A stretch of 64,000 nucleotides of DNA from Methylobacter sp015476545 (GTDB taxonomy: Bacteria; Pseudomonadota; Gammaproteobacteria; Methylococcales; Methylomonadaceae), in NCBI RefSeq assembly GCF_052162025.1, contig NZ_CP197401.1, positions 1,240,001 through 1,304,000 of the forward strand, written 5' to 3'. Position 1 is the first letter of the stretch. Each line of letters starts with the position of its first letter. Positions 17,359-26,012 of this stretch are shown piece by piece. The position numbers were made by a program, and so were the translations under genes. The notes under the pieces are model-generated. The model was not told the origin of the DNA. It made no database searches and worked only from the letters and a program-made list of their open reading frames with translations.

Positions 17359-19830
17359 TCAGGCATCGATTTCCACATTGGATTCGGCTTCGGCCTGGCA
17401 GGCCAGAATGTAGCCGTCCGTTTTTTCGCTTTCCGTCAGCGAATCCTCGACCGCCATGCGCACCTTGCCGGACAGCAGTTTTACGCGGCACAGGCCGCAG
17501 GTGCCGGAGCGGCACGCGCTGTCGATGTAGACGTCCGCCTCGTCCGCCGTATCGAGGATCGTGGCGCCTTTCAGGGCCGTAGCGCTGACGCCGGAGCGCT
17601 GGAATTGTACGCGCCCGGCCACCGTTCCCGTACGGGCGCCGGCGGCGGTCGGGTCGCGCTTGATGGTTCCAAAGGCTTCCGTTTTGATCTGGGCCTTCGG
17701 TACGCCAAGCGCTTTCAGCGCGGCCTTCACGGTCTCCATCATCGGCGGCGGGCCGCAGAGATGGAACCGCTGAGCGGCGGGATTGGGAATGGTGCGTTCC
17801 AGAAACGCCTTGTCGATGCGGCCGATCGGCCCGGACCAAGGGGCATCGCCCGGATTGCTCAGCGTGACCGTGACCTTCAGGTTCGGGTTGCGGGACTGGA
17901 GCGATTCGATTTCCTCCCGGAACAGATAGTCGCCGAGCCCGCGAAAGCTCAGCAGCATGTGTATGTTTCCCGGCCATTGGCTGTCGGTCAGGTAGCGGGC
18001 CACGCTCATCAATGGCGTCATGCCGACGCCTCCGCCGATCAGGACGATGGACGACGCGTTGTCGCCCGTGAAGACAAAGGTGCCGTTCGGCGCCAGCAGG
18101 TTAAGGGAATCGCCCGGCTTGAGCTCATCGTGCAGCCAGCCGGAAACGAGTCCGTGTTCTTCGCGTTTGACGGTGAGCTCGATGCGGTCCCTCCAGGTCG
18201 GCGTCGAGGCGATGGTGTACGAGCGCCGGGTGGGAATGCCGCGGGGCTGGATGTCCAGCGTCAGAAACTGTCCGGGCAGATACTGGAACGGAATCTCGTC
18301 CCCGGCCGGGTTGACCAGCCGGAAGGTCTTGACCTGGTGCGCGACATCGATGATCTCGGCGACAGTCAACGCGCCGTACCATTTGATTTTGCCGGTGGCG
18401 GCATCGTTCTGCCGGTAAAAGACAGGCTCACGCTGCAGCGTGGATGTTTGCGGCACGATTTCCGCTGGCTGGTGCCGAACACCGGCGCCCGGAAAGCATT
18501 TGCCGAAAGCGATAAGCAGCCTGGGTGAACCTTTTATGCGGATTTTTCCGCTGGCAAATGCCCAGGCCAGGTTGCGCTCCTTGGCCAGGAAGCCGAGCCA
18601 GGCGCGTGTATCCGCCTTCACGTGCAGATCCGCGGAACCAGCCAGACCTTCCTGTATGTGGAGCGTACGGTCCCGAATGATGATTGTCGCTTCGTGATTT
18701 TCCTTGCCGGTGAAACTGAAATGGTAAGTGGCATTCAAGCCCCGCGATTGATTGGGCTGGAAAATCAGGGGCATGGTGGCCAGCAGTCCAGGGATGGTGC
18801 GTGGGCGAAGCGCATTGCCGACGTGCTTGACGGTTTTGTTTGGCCATTTCTTGCGGGCGAACGTATCGGCGTCGGAGCCTTTGATGACATAAACGGGTTC
18901 CGGTTTGTCCTGCAGCGGCTTGACGACATCCTGCAGGTGGGCCTTGCGATCGGCAAGATAAGGGCCGATTACCTCTTCTCCGGCCGGACAGACCGCCATG
19001 CAATAGGCGGATTTGTAATTGGCGCGATGCGAGAGGCTTTGCCACATGGCGGCGTTTTCTGGTCCGCTGATGCGCCTGCGGTAGTCCATCGCATCCTTGC
19101 TGTCCGCCACTTGCTCGACCCAATCGGTGAACCCGCCCATGAACTCCCGGTAGTTGTGTGTGAAGCAGGCCGAGAAGTTGAATCCGCCGTCTGGCGCAAT
19201 GGCGCCTACCGGGCAAGTCGCCACGCAGAGCCTGCATTCCAGACAGGGGTTATAATCGAGCGGCGCATCGTGCGCCGTGGCCTCGGCATCGATCAATACG
19301 GTTCCGAGCAGGATAAAATTGCCGAATCGGGGATGGATGACGTTGCGATGGATGCCCATATGGCCCAGCCCCGCCGCGACGGCAACCGGCTTGTGCGATA
19401 CCACCCAGGCGCCGCCGTGGGGAAACTGGTACATTTCCATCGGGAAGCCCATCGCGGGATTAACCGCCCGGATGCCGGATTCCTCCAGACGCAGGACGAT
19501 GCGGCGGCTCACTTCATCCACCAGATCGCCGGTGTTATGGAACTCGAGATTCGCGACGGAGCGCGCGGGACTGCGCACCGGTTCGCGCGACATGCGGACC
19601 ACGAAGCTGAGCAATGTCTTGGTCCAGGGATAGTGCTTCAGAATCTCGTTGCGCTGCGGGTCCAGCGCCGGCAGGTCGAGGTCTATCAGGCCGGCATCGT
19701 TCGCACCGCAATTCATAGCCAGCTGCCGCAGCCAATCGGCCTGCAGCCTGGGCCTGACTTTCTCGATGTCATCTTCACCGGTTTTCCGGGCGCGCAACTG
19801 CTTGACGGTAGGATGTTCATTCAGATCCAT
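17359..19830 (-). CDS. Multidomain redox enzyme: RDase/QueG-like ferredoxin + SCP2-like + flavin/NAD reductase + 2Fe-2S
   Basis: 823 residues in four blocks. Residues about 30-300 resemble the cobalamin-enzyme core of QueG and reductive dehalogenases: VAVAAGLGHMGIHRNVIHPRFG, then a 4Fe-4S motif CLECRLCVATCP (Cys196, 199, 202, 206) and a second, partial cluster set (Cys222, Cys277, Cys281). Residues about 350-445 look like an SCP2/sterol-carrier fold. Residues about 480-710 form a ferredoxin-NADP reductase-like unit with FAD motif RSYTIAS (536-542) and NAD motif GGGVGMTP (599-606). Residues about 735-823 are a plant-type 2Fe-2S ferredoxin (Cys773, 778, 781, 811). The reductase/ferredoxin end could feed electrons from NAD(P)H to the N-terminal half within one chain. 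Substrate unknown; domain calls for cobalamin and SCP2 are by pattern only. Confidence 0.85.
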   Translation of the reverse strand: MDLNEHPTVKQLRARKTGEDDIEKVRPRLQADWLRQLAMNCGANDAGLIDLDLPALDPQRNEILKHYPWTKTLLSFVVRMSREPVRSPARSVANLEFHNTGDLVDEVSRRIVLRLEESGIRAVNPAMGFPMEMYQFPHGGAWVVSHKPVAVAAGLGHMGIHRNVIHPRFGNFILLGTVLIDAEATAHDAPLDYNPCLECRLCVATCPVGAIAPDGGFNFSACFTHNYREFMGGFTDWVEQVADSKDAMDYRRRISGPENAAMWQSLSHRANYKSAYCMAVCPAGEEVIGPYLADRKAHLQDVVKPLQDKPEPVYVIKGSDADTFARKKWPNKTVKHVGNALRPRTIPGLLATMPLIFQPNQSRGLNATYHFSFTGKENHEATIIIRDRTLHIQEGLAGSADLHVKADTRAWLGFLAKERNLAWAFASGKIRIKGSPRLLIAFGKCFPGAGVRHQPAEIVPQTSTLQREPVFYRQNDAATGKIKWYGALTVAEIIDVAHQVKTFRLVNPAGDEIPFQYLPGQFLTLDIQPRGIPTRRSYTIASTPTWRDRIELTVKREEHGLVSGWLHDELKPGDSLNLLAPNGTFVFTGDNASSIVLIGGGVGMTPLMSVARYLTDSQWPGNIHMLLSFRGLGDYLFREEIESLQSRNPNLKVTVTLSNPGDAPWSGPIGRIDKAFLERTIPNPAAQRFHLCGPPPMMETVKAALKALGVPKAQIKTEAFGTIKRDPTAAGARTGTVAGRVQFQRSGVSATALKGATILDTADEADVYIDSACRSGTCGLCRVKLLSGKVRMAVEDSLTESEKTDGYILACQAEAESNVEIDA

Positions 19831-20472
19831 AGCGATGTCCTCTTTGCAGCAGGGAGGCTGCCGCAGAGGCGGCAGTCGGCTTAGGTCATGGCATTGTATT
19901 GTCGAGCGTAGATCAGTGACCCGATAACTGCGGAAATGTTCAGTCGGTTAATCGTCATCGCCTTCAACGCATTGCTGCGGCAGGGATCAATTTCGCGGCA
20001 AGCTTTGATTCTCGGAAATATTTGAAATGATCCCATCGCCACCTCTCAGATTTTAATGTGGGAATTGAATCTTCGATTGATCCGCCGGATTTGGCCTTTG
20101 AACCTTGCCCGATGCCGGGAATCGAAGATAGCGTCGTGTTGTAATACGACCGGTCAGTTTCTGTATTTTTTCTAGTGACCGTAGCTGGAAACCGCGGCTG
20201 CTTGCATGGGGAGGTTTGCTATGCTTCCTGAAGAGCATTTTTTTCAGGCATGTTTTTATGATGGGCTTTGGTTTTCTTGTGATCCATTCCTCACGATTGA
20301 TTTCGAACGCTGATGCATCCGATGCTCGGCCGTCTTGCAACCGCCGGGGCTCGGTGATTACGTCATGCCGCTTCCCAAACTTCACATCATGTAGCAATGG
20401 GAAAGTCATACCATTGCCTTCCTCGACAAGCGGCATTTCGACGCGATCTGTGCTTTCTGGAGTAGGCGGAAA
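19831..20472. other. Intergenic stretch, no supported gene
   Basis: Open frames exist on both strands (20053-20436 minus, 20216-20476 plus), but neither product is recognisable and neither has a convincing ribosome site. The region lies between divergent genes (fusion enzyme leftwards, SRPBCC protein rightwards) and presumably holds both promoters. Confidence 0.4.
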
Positions 20473-21075
20473 ATGAGGTTTTCGGCTTTTTCAGTAATGC
20501 GCAAAATTTGTCCTGCCCGGATATCGGCCTGGCTGTTGCTGGCCGCATTCGGCCTTCCTTTGGCATCCCAAAGCGCAGAGGTACTGGACAGTTCGGTCAA
20601 ACAGCAGCACGGGCGGTATATGATGCACACGGAAACCGTTGTTCAAGCGCCTGTTTCGAAAGTCCGCGCTCTGCTCATGGATTATGAAAACTTTCTTCGA
20701 CTTAATCCGGATATCAAGCGGGTAGAATTTATGAAACGCCTTGATGATGGCGGGACACGAATGGAGGTCAGTTTGGGCTTTTGCATTTCAGCCGTCTGCC
20801 TGCATTTTGACTGGGTTCAGGATGTCCGGCTTCTGCCCGGCGGAGATATTGCTGCGACCATCGTGCCGAACCGGGGCGATTTCCGGAAGGGAAACAGCCG
20901 CTGGCGCCTGCTTGCCAACGGCGGCGGCACCCGGGTGATCTTCGATGCCGATCTGACGCCGAACCAATGGTTTCCGCCGTTAATCGGTTCCTGGATGATG
21001 AAACAGAAACTTTACGAGGAAGCGTCAGAGATCGCCCACGGGCTGGAGCGGATGGCAATATCGAACTGTTGCTGA
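20473..21075 (+). CDS. Secreted SRPBCC (START-like) domain protein
   Basis: 200 residues. An N-terminal signal peptide (ISAWLLLAAFGLPLASQSAE) precedes an SRPBCC fold: TETVVQAPVSKVRALLMDYENF near residue 53, LDDGGTRMEVSL, and the closing SWMMKQKLYEEASEIAHGLERM helix. These lipid- or ligand-binding folds are found in periplasmic proteins of several gammaproteobacteria. Met1 or Met9 could initiate; both keep the signal peptide. The C-terminus ends NCC. No operon partner is visible. Confidence 0.8.
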   Translation: MRFSAFSVMRKICPARISAWLLLAAFGLPLASQSAEVLDSSVKQQHGRYMMHTETVVQAPVSKVRALLMDYENFLRLNPDIKRVEFMKRLDDGGTRMEVSLGFCISAVCLHFDWVQDVRLLPGGDIAATIVPNRGDFRKGNSRWRLLANGGGTRVIFDADLTPNQWFPPLIGSWMMKQKLYEEASEIAHGLERMAISNCC

Positions 21076-21615
21076 TCAATATGCAAAAACTTATCAGGGA
21101 ACCGTTGAAATCAGCCGTGAAAATTTATCGTGCCGGTATTTCAATCGAAGCTGTTCTGAAACTAATGAGTGTAAAGTTCAGTTGATAAGTCAGACTGTCT
21201 TCCGTCAAGGCTCTATGAAACTTAACTTTATGGTAAGCAGTGTTGTGCAAAGAGTGGGCGTGACACATCACAGCATCAACTTGAAAGCTCTCGTCAGGAC
21301 CATTTTCTATTTCTCTGACTGTCAATATCAATTAGAACGTAACCAGTCAGCCATCAGCAGAAAGAGAATAGCGACTCACCAACAACAATTGATTTTTCAA
21401 TAAGATTGGCTTGCGCCGATTTTAGTCGTACTTCAGGCGTTTTCGAGAATTTTAACTGTATCGAATCAGGCTGACTAAAATTAAACTTATATTTCTAATA
21501 GGCGGTTGATAGGCGGATCAACCAGGAATGAGCTTTTTGCTGTAAAGCTATAAACAAAAATGTCTGTCATCTTGTCAAAGGGTTGAGATTCAACTTATAG
21601 ATACAGGAGTTCCAT
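21076..21615. other. Intergenic stretch, nothing recognised
   Basis: A+T-richer than its flanks, with only short frames and no recognisable product, RNA gene or repeat. It contains the promoter region of the downstream PLP enzyme. Confidence 0.4.
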
Positions 21616-22869
21616 ATGCTGCCCTTTGACCCGGTTTGGGTGCGTTCCCGGTTTCCGGCGCTTTCTCAAGAGATCGATGGACGTATTCCCATTTTTTTCG
21701 ATGGCCCCGGCGGTTCTCAGGTACCTGGCTCTGTGATTGATGCTATGTCCCGCTGCCTTATAACGGCCAATGCTAACGCCCACGGGGCTTTTGCGACGAG
21801 TCGCCGAACGGACGAATGGATTGCTTCGGCACGGGCAGCGGTCGCCGATCTCCTCGGGTGTGACTCTGACGAGGTGGTTTTCGGGGCTAATATGACCACG
21901 CTCACCTTCGCATTCAGTCGAGCCATCGGTCGCGAGCTGCGCCGGGGCGATGAGATTGTGGTTACCCGGCTCGACCATTACGCCAATGTCTCTCCCTGGC
22001 GGGCGCTGGAAGAAGAGACCGGTACGATTGTCCGCGTCGTGGATTTCCGTACCGAAGACTGTACGCTCGATATGGAAGATCTGAAGCGCCAGATTACTGA
22101 AAAAACGCGTATTGTGGCAATAGCGTATGCGAGCAATGCCGTAGGCACAATCAATGATGTAGCGGCTGTGGTACGTCTGGCCCGTGCAGTCGGCGCGTGG
22201 GTCTTTGTGGATGCAGTCCATTATAGTCCCCATGGCCCCATCGATGTGCGTGCACTCGACTGCGATTTTCTTGCCTGTTCCGCTTACAAATTCTACGGAC
22301 CGCATGTCGGCATCCTGTACGGCAAACGAAAACATCTCGCTCAGCTTCGTCCGTATAAGGTACAGCCCGCTCCTGAAGAAGTGCCGTCGCGCTGGGAGAC
22401 GGGGACGCTGAATCACGAGGGCTTGGCGGGGCTAGTGGCGACCATTGATTGCCTGGCCGAATTGGGGCGATACGTCTCGCCATCCGCCGCAAATCGCCGC
22501 GAAGCGTTGGTCGCGGCTTTGGAAGCGAGCCGACGGTATGAGAGGGAATTATGTGAGCAGTTGATTACTGGGCTGCTAAAGATACCTGGGCTGATTCTAT
22601 ACGGTATTGCCGATCCTGCGCGTTTCGATTGGCGTACGCCTACGGTCGCGATTCGGCTAGTCGGGAAATCGCCATATACTGTCGCCAAGGAATTAGGCGA
22701 TTGCGGTATTTATACCTGGCATGGAAACTTTTATGCGTTGGGCATCGCCGAAAAATTGAAGGTCGAGACTGAAGGCGGCTTTCTGCGCATCGGACTGTTG
22801 GCCTACAACACTCGGGAAGAGATTGAACAATTATTGCAGGCATTAGAGAAAATTGCCGCTTCAGAATAG
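21616..22869 (+). CDS. Cysteine desulfurase-like PLP enzyme (aminotransferase class V)
   Basis: 417 residues matching the cysteine-desulfurase-like subfamily (class V aminotransferases). Seen: the start FPALSQEIDGRIPIFFDGPG, ANAHGAFATSRRTD, the PLP-proximal HYANVSPW and VDAVHYSPHG, and the Schiff-base lysine in CSAYKFYGPH (Lys225). The subfamily differs from IscS/SufS and its substrate is not established. The start ATG 21616 has CAGGAG at 21604-21609. The next gene, on the opposite strand and 71 bp away, is a 2OG-Fe dioxygenase; the pair may be functionally linked but are convergent, not an operon. Confidence 0.9.
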   Translation: MLPFDPVWVRSRFPALSQEIDGRIPIFFDGPGGSQVPGSVIDAMSRCLITANANAHGAFATSRRTDEWIASARAAVADLLGCDSDEVVFGANMTTLTFAFSRAIGRELRRGDEIVVTRLDHYANVSPWRALEEETGTIVRVVDFRTEDCTLDMEDLKRQITEKTRIVAIAYASNAVGTINDVAAVVRLARAVGAWVFVDAVHYSPHGPIDVRALDCDFLACSAYKFYGPHVGILYGKRKHLAQLRPYKVQPAPEEVPSRWETGTLNHEGLAGLVATIDCLAELGRYVSPSAANRREALVAALEASRRYERELCEQLITGLLKIPGLILYGIADPARFDWRTPTVAIRLVGKSPYTVAKELGDCGIYTWHGNFYALGIAEKLKVETEGGFLRIGLLAYNTREEIEQLLQALEKIAASE

Positions 22870-22940
22870 AGAACCCGAAGCGGCGTTATTTTTTGATTGC
22901 TTCTCTTTGGGACGCATGTGGTGAGTTACTACTGCACTTA

Positions 22941-23612
22941 TCAAAAATCCACTATCAAGCTTGGACTGGTCAATACGAATACGTCACGGGTGCCACTGCC
23001 TTCGCCAGCCGGATGCACTGGCGTCGTATAATGGAGGAACTTCCGATCGTTGACCAGCACCAGTTCTCCGGGATACAGCGTTTTGTTGAATACCGGTTCT
23101 TCAGTTCTACTTGTGTACAAGTGGGTTTTCGCTCCCTCGACATTGTTTCGATCGACTGAATAAATGCAGACAAAATTGGTGCCATCCCGATGTATACCTT
23201 CCGGCGCTGGATCGCCATAACTATGCGGTGAACAAGTCGTCCGTATCTGATGAACGCCTATTTCAGCGCCAGGGCGGAGCGCGCAAAAATCCCGAAACAC
23301 CAGTAAAAAGGCTTTGAACATCTCTAAATTGGCAAGTTCATCGTTGAGCTCTTCAAATTCCCTTTTAATGTCGCCCACCAATGGATTATATTCCTTGCTT
23401 TGGAATAGGTAACCATGGGGAAGCTTCGTTACCCCTTCTTCGGTAACCCTGAACCGCGACAATCGTCGATAACGGTAATGCCCCTTAATATTGGGATCAA
23501 CTGGAAGATCATTAAAAAACGGTTTAAATACCTCCGGATCTATGGCGTGTTCTGTTCTCATGCAAAATAGAAAACCGAATTCGAACCCGGTCGATACGAA
23601 TACTTCTTGCAT
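22941..23612 (-). CDS. 2OG-Fe(II) dioxygenase of the amino-acid hydroxylase type (PF10014-like)
   Basis: 223 residues with the facial triad and 2-oxoglutarate arginine: His141-x-Asp143 in EGIHRDGTNF, His194 in RKFLHYTTPV and Arg209 in GTRDVFVLT. The layout matches the 2OG-Fe dioxygenase family that includes L-isoleucine 4-hydroxylase. The likely reaction is hydroxylation of a free amino acid, but the substrate cannot be read. ATG 23612 is preceded by GGGAG on the minus strand. It converges with a cysteine-desulfurase-like gene. Confidence 0.85.
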   Translation of the reverse strand: MQEVFVSTGFEFGFLFCMRTEHAIDPEVFKPFFNDLPVDPNIKGHYRYRRLSRFRVTEEGVTKLPHGYLFQSKEYNPLVGDIKREFEELNDELANLEMFKAFLLVFRDFCALRPGAEIGVHQIRTTCSPHSYGDPAPEGIHRDGTNFVCIYSVDRNNVEGAKTHLYTSRTEEPVFNKTLYPGELVLVNDRKFLHYTTPVHPAGEGSGTRDVFVLTSPSLIVDF

Positions 23613-24032
23613 ATTTGCGGTCTCCCTGCAGAAGATGACATCCCGCTCTCTTTGCTATAAGACACAAACTCAGCGATGAATAGGTCTTTGCCAGATTCGC
23701 TTTTGAGTCATCTTAATTTTTGGAAATAACCCTAAGGACACCGTAATGCGCTTAGTGCTAACCGTGGGTTATGCTATAAACCCTAAGATCGTTTCGGTTT
23801 GGATAAAGTTTCTTATGCCTTCGTTAGAATATGACTATTTTGACTATCAAAGGAAGTCCAAAGACTTTTAGACAATTAAGCGCTCGCTGGAGGCTGGGCG
23901 AGGCCAAATGAGAAAAATTGGTGCCATCTGACTTCATTCTATAATTAACAACGTAAAAAATGACCAAGTTCTAATAAACTTTATCCCTGATTTTTTAGCT
24001 TTTTCAGAAAAACACATAACTATCGAGGTTCC
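23613..24032. other. Intergenic stretch, nothing recognised
   Basis: About 420 bp of A+T-rich sequence between the divergently transcribed dioxygenase and DUF4359 genes. No gene, RNA or clear repeat seen; promoters for both neighbours are expected here. Confidence 0.4.
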
Positions 24033-24356
24033 ATGAAACAATTTTTGATTACCCTTGTCCTGATCGCTTTATTAGGTCTTTTGGCGTATACCAATCCAAC
24101 CCTTGACAACTACGATCAATTCAACAGCCAGCGTATCACCGAAGACGCGAGAAAAGAAAAGGACCCTGTCATTGGCGCGATTAATTCTTTGTTCGGCGGT
24201 TTCGCCGCCAATCTGATGACCAAACAGACGGTGCGGAAGGATTATGTTTTTTTCAGCACTTATGACACGACTGTTGGCGATAAACATATGCGGGCGGTTG
24301 GAGTGCTGAATAATTTTTATGTCACGGAAGATATTGTATCCAAACCAAGCAATTAA
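24033..24356 (+). CDS. DUF4359 protein, membrane-anchored
   Basis: 107 residues: an N-terminal membrane helix or signal anchor (FLITLVLIALLGLLAYTNPT) and the DUF4359 pattern NPTLDNYDQF followed near the end by DYVFFSTYDT and GVLNNFYV. The family is short and uncharacterised, with the soluble part outside the cytoplasmic membrane. Start ATG 24033 follows CGAGGT. The PP2C gene begins 66 bp downstream on the same strand and may be co-transcribed. Confidence 0.8.
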   Translation: MKQFLITLVLIALLGLLAYTNPTLDNYDQFNSQRITEDARKEKDPVIGAINSLFGGFAANLMTKQTVRKDYVFFSTYDTTVGDKHMRAVGVLNNFYVTEDIVSKPSN

Positions 24357-24422
24357 AATGCTTAGTCCGGCTAAGTGATTTCGGAAAGTGGGCATCCGGG
24401 TATTGGCAGACAGGAGAATCAC

Positions 24423-25136
24423 ATGAGCAACATCGACTTCGCGCAAGGCTCGCATACCGGATTGCTGCGGAAAGTAAACGAAGACAGCTGTCTTGCATCA
24501 CCAGGGCTTGGCTTATGGATAGTGGCGGATGGCATGGGCGGGCATGAAGCGGGCGAAGTGGCAAGCAGGATAGCAGTTCAGGAAATAACGCACAGTATCG
24601 AGCAGGGTCTGCCGCTGGTTGAGGCTATCGAAGCAGCCCATCGCGCGATACAAGCCGCTGCCCGGCGCGGAGAGGGCGCTGCAGGCATGGGTTCGACCGT
24701 GGTCGCTGCAAAATTGGATGGGCTGCACTATGAAATCGCCTGGGTGGGCGACAGCCGCGCGTATTGGTGGAATGGCGCATTGCACCGGCTCACTACTGAC
24801 CATTCCTATGTACAGCAGCTCCTGAACGCCGGCCTGATTACCGAAAGCGAGATTCCGGATCACCCTTATCGCCATGTTATTTCCCAGGCGCTAGGCGTAG
24901 GAGGATCAGGCGCGGACAATATCAAGGTCGATCTGGTATCGGGCGAATTAGGCGAGGGTGATGCTTTGCTGCTTTGTTCCGACGGGCTGAGCGGTGAAGT
25001 TGCTGACGATGATATCGCCGCCATTCTGGCCGAAACCGCTGGCGCTCAAGCCAGAGTAGATCGTCTCATTGCAGTCGCTCTGGAAGCCGGGGGTAAGGAT
25101 AACGTGACGGTGATTGTGCTTGCTCGAAAGGATTGA
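24423..25136 (+). CDS. PP2C-type serine/threonine protein phosphatase
   Basis: 237 residues spanning a complete bacterial PP2C domain: SHTGLLRKVNEDS (metal Asp/Glu), LWIVADGMGGHEAGEVAS, AGMGSTVVAAKL, WVGDSRAYWW, DALLLCSDGLSGEV and the final GGKDNVTVIVL. All metal-binding aspartates are present, so it should be active. ATG 24423 has AGGAG at 24412-24416; an in-frame start at 24375 lacks one. No kinase or type VI secretion gene is adjacent, so its partner is not visible. Confidence 0.93.
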   Translation: MSNIDFAQGSHTGLLRKVNEDSCLASPGLGLWIVADGMGGHEAGEVASRIAVQEITHSIEQGLPLVEAIEAAHRAIQAAARRGEGAAGMGSTVVAAKLDGLHYEIAWVGDSRAYWWNGALHRLTTDHSYVQQLLNAGLITESEIPDHPYRHVISQALGVGGSGADNIKVDLVSGELGEGDALLLCSDGLSGEVADDDIAAILAETAGAQARVDRLIAVALEAGGKDNVTVIVLARKD

Positions 25137-25141
25137 AGACA

Positions 25142-25432
25142 TCAGACATATCTGGCCTCCTGTTCGATAAACGGGCGCAGTTCGGCCCGTAACGCCTTTT
25201 CGGTGACCAAATCGACCGGACAGCCCAGCAAATCCTCCAAATAAAACTGCACGCCGAAATAACGGGCGGAGGTGGCCGGGCCGTCGAAATCGACCAATAC
25301 GTCGACATCGCTATCGTCTCGCGCCGCGTTCCGCACCGTGGAGCCGAAAAGCGCCAAGCGGGTAACGCCAAAGCGCTCGCTCAGCGCCGGCTTGCTTTGC
25401 GCGAGCAGCGCCAATGCCTGATCTCGATTCAT
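25142..25432 (-). CDS. Minimal nucleotidyltransferase (MntA-like)
   Basis: 96 residues of a small DNA-polymerase-beta-type nucleotidyltransferase with the active-site motif LFGSTVRNAARDDSDVDVLV (GSxx then DxD). Such proteins are the MntA half of HEPN/MNT toxin-antitoxin pairs, where they AMPylate the HEPN toxin. ATG 25432 follows GGAGAAG. No HEPN gene is recognisable on either side: downstream is the PP2C gene on the other strand, 5 bp away, and upstream is a gene-poor stretch. It may be an orphan. Confidence 0.85.
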   Translation of the reverse strand: MNRDQALALLAQSKPALSERFGVTRLALFGSTVRNAARDDSDVDVLVDFDGPATSARYFGVQFYLEDLLGCPVDLVTEKALRAELRPFIEQEARYV

Positions 25433-26012
25433 AGTTCTTCTCCGAACATATCCAATGTCCTGGGTTAAGCACGTTTGGTTTTGAGGGTTCAGGCGCCGGT
25501 TCAGCCGTTGGCAGGTCTGCCACATTCATGCTGTAATCGTCGTGCCCCCACTCGCGTTACAACATTATTTGTCGCTCATAGAATGCCGCAAAGTCTTCGA
25601 GATCGACAGCATTTTGCCGATTACGAGACTGGGCAACACGATCACTAAAGTCTTCTGGCGCGCTATACAGGCAAATGAAAGTTGCCCACTTCGACAGGAT
25701 GAACATCATAGTGTGCAGCGGGTTCCCGAGCAATAGCGTCAACCGTTCGCGCTCCATTTTTGATCGATAATCCTTTCACTCGGAATTTATCGAGCTTCCG
25801 ATGTGCATCTCTTGGGTGCTGCTTCTGAATCGGGGGTTACCAGAGAGGTAGGCTCGATTGATTGCGGATTAATTGGGGGTAAAAAACCAATCGAATTTGC
25901 CCCCCTTTGATTGACTAGCGTTGAAAGAGCCTATTTTCGAATAATGTAAAAAAATTTATGAGTAGAAAACAACATATGCATTATCGAAAAGGATTTAGTT
26001 AAATAAGAATAT
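25433..26012. other. Gene-poor stretch upstream of the nucleotidyltransferase
   Basis: A 66-residue minus-strand frame at 25557-25757 has AAGGA about 13 bases before ATG and reads MERERLTLLLGNPL; a plus-strand frame overlaps it. Neither is recognised. No HEPN-type motif was seen in either. The rest is A+T-rich and featureless. Confidence 0.35.

Noticed and set aside
16969..18528. Plus-strand open frame (519 codons) opposite the hydrolase and fusion genes
   Set aside because: It spans two real genes on the other strand and has no domain or ribosome site; a shadow.
18622..19884. Plus-strand open frame (420 codons) opposite the N-terminal part of the redox fusion
   Set aside because: Shadow with no recognisable product.
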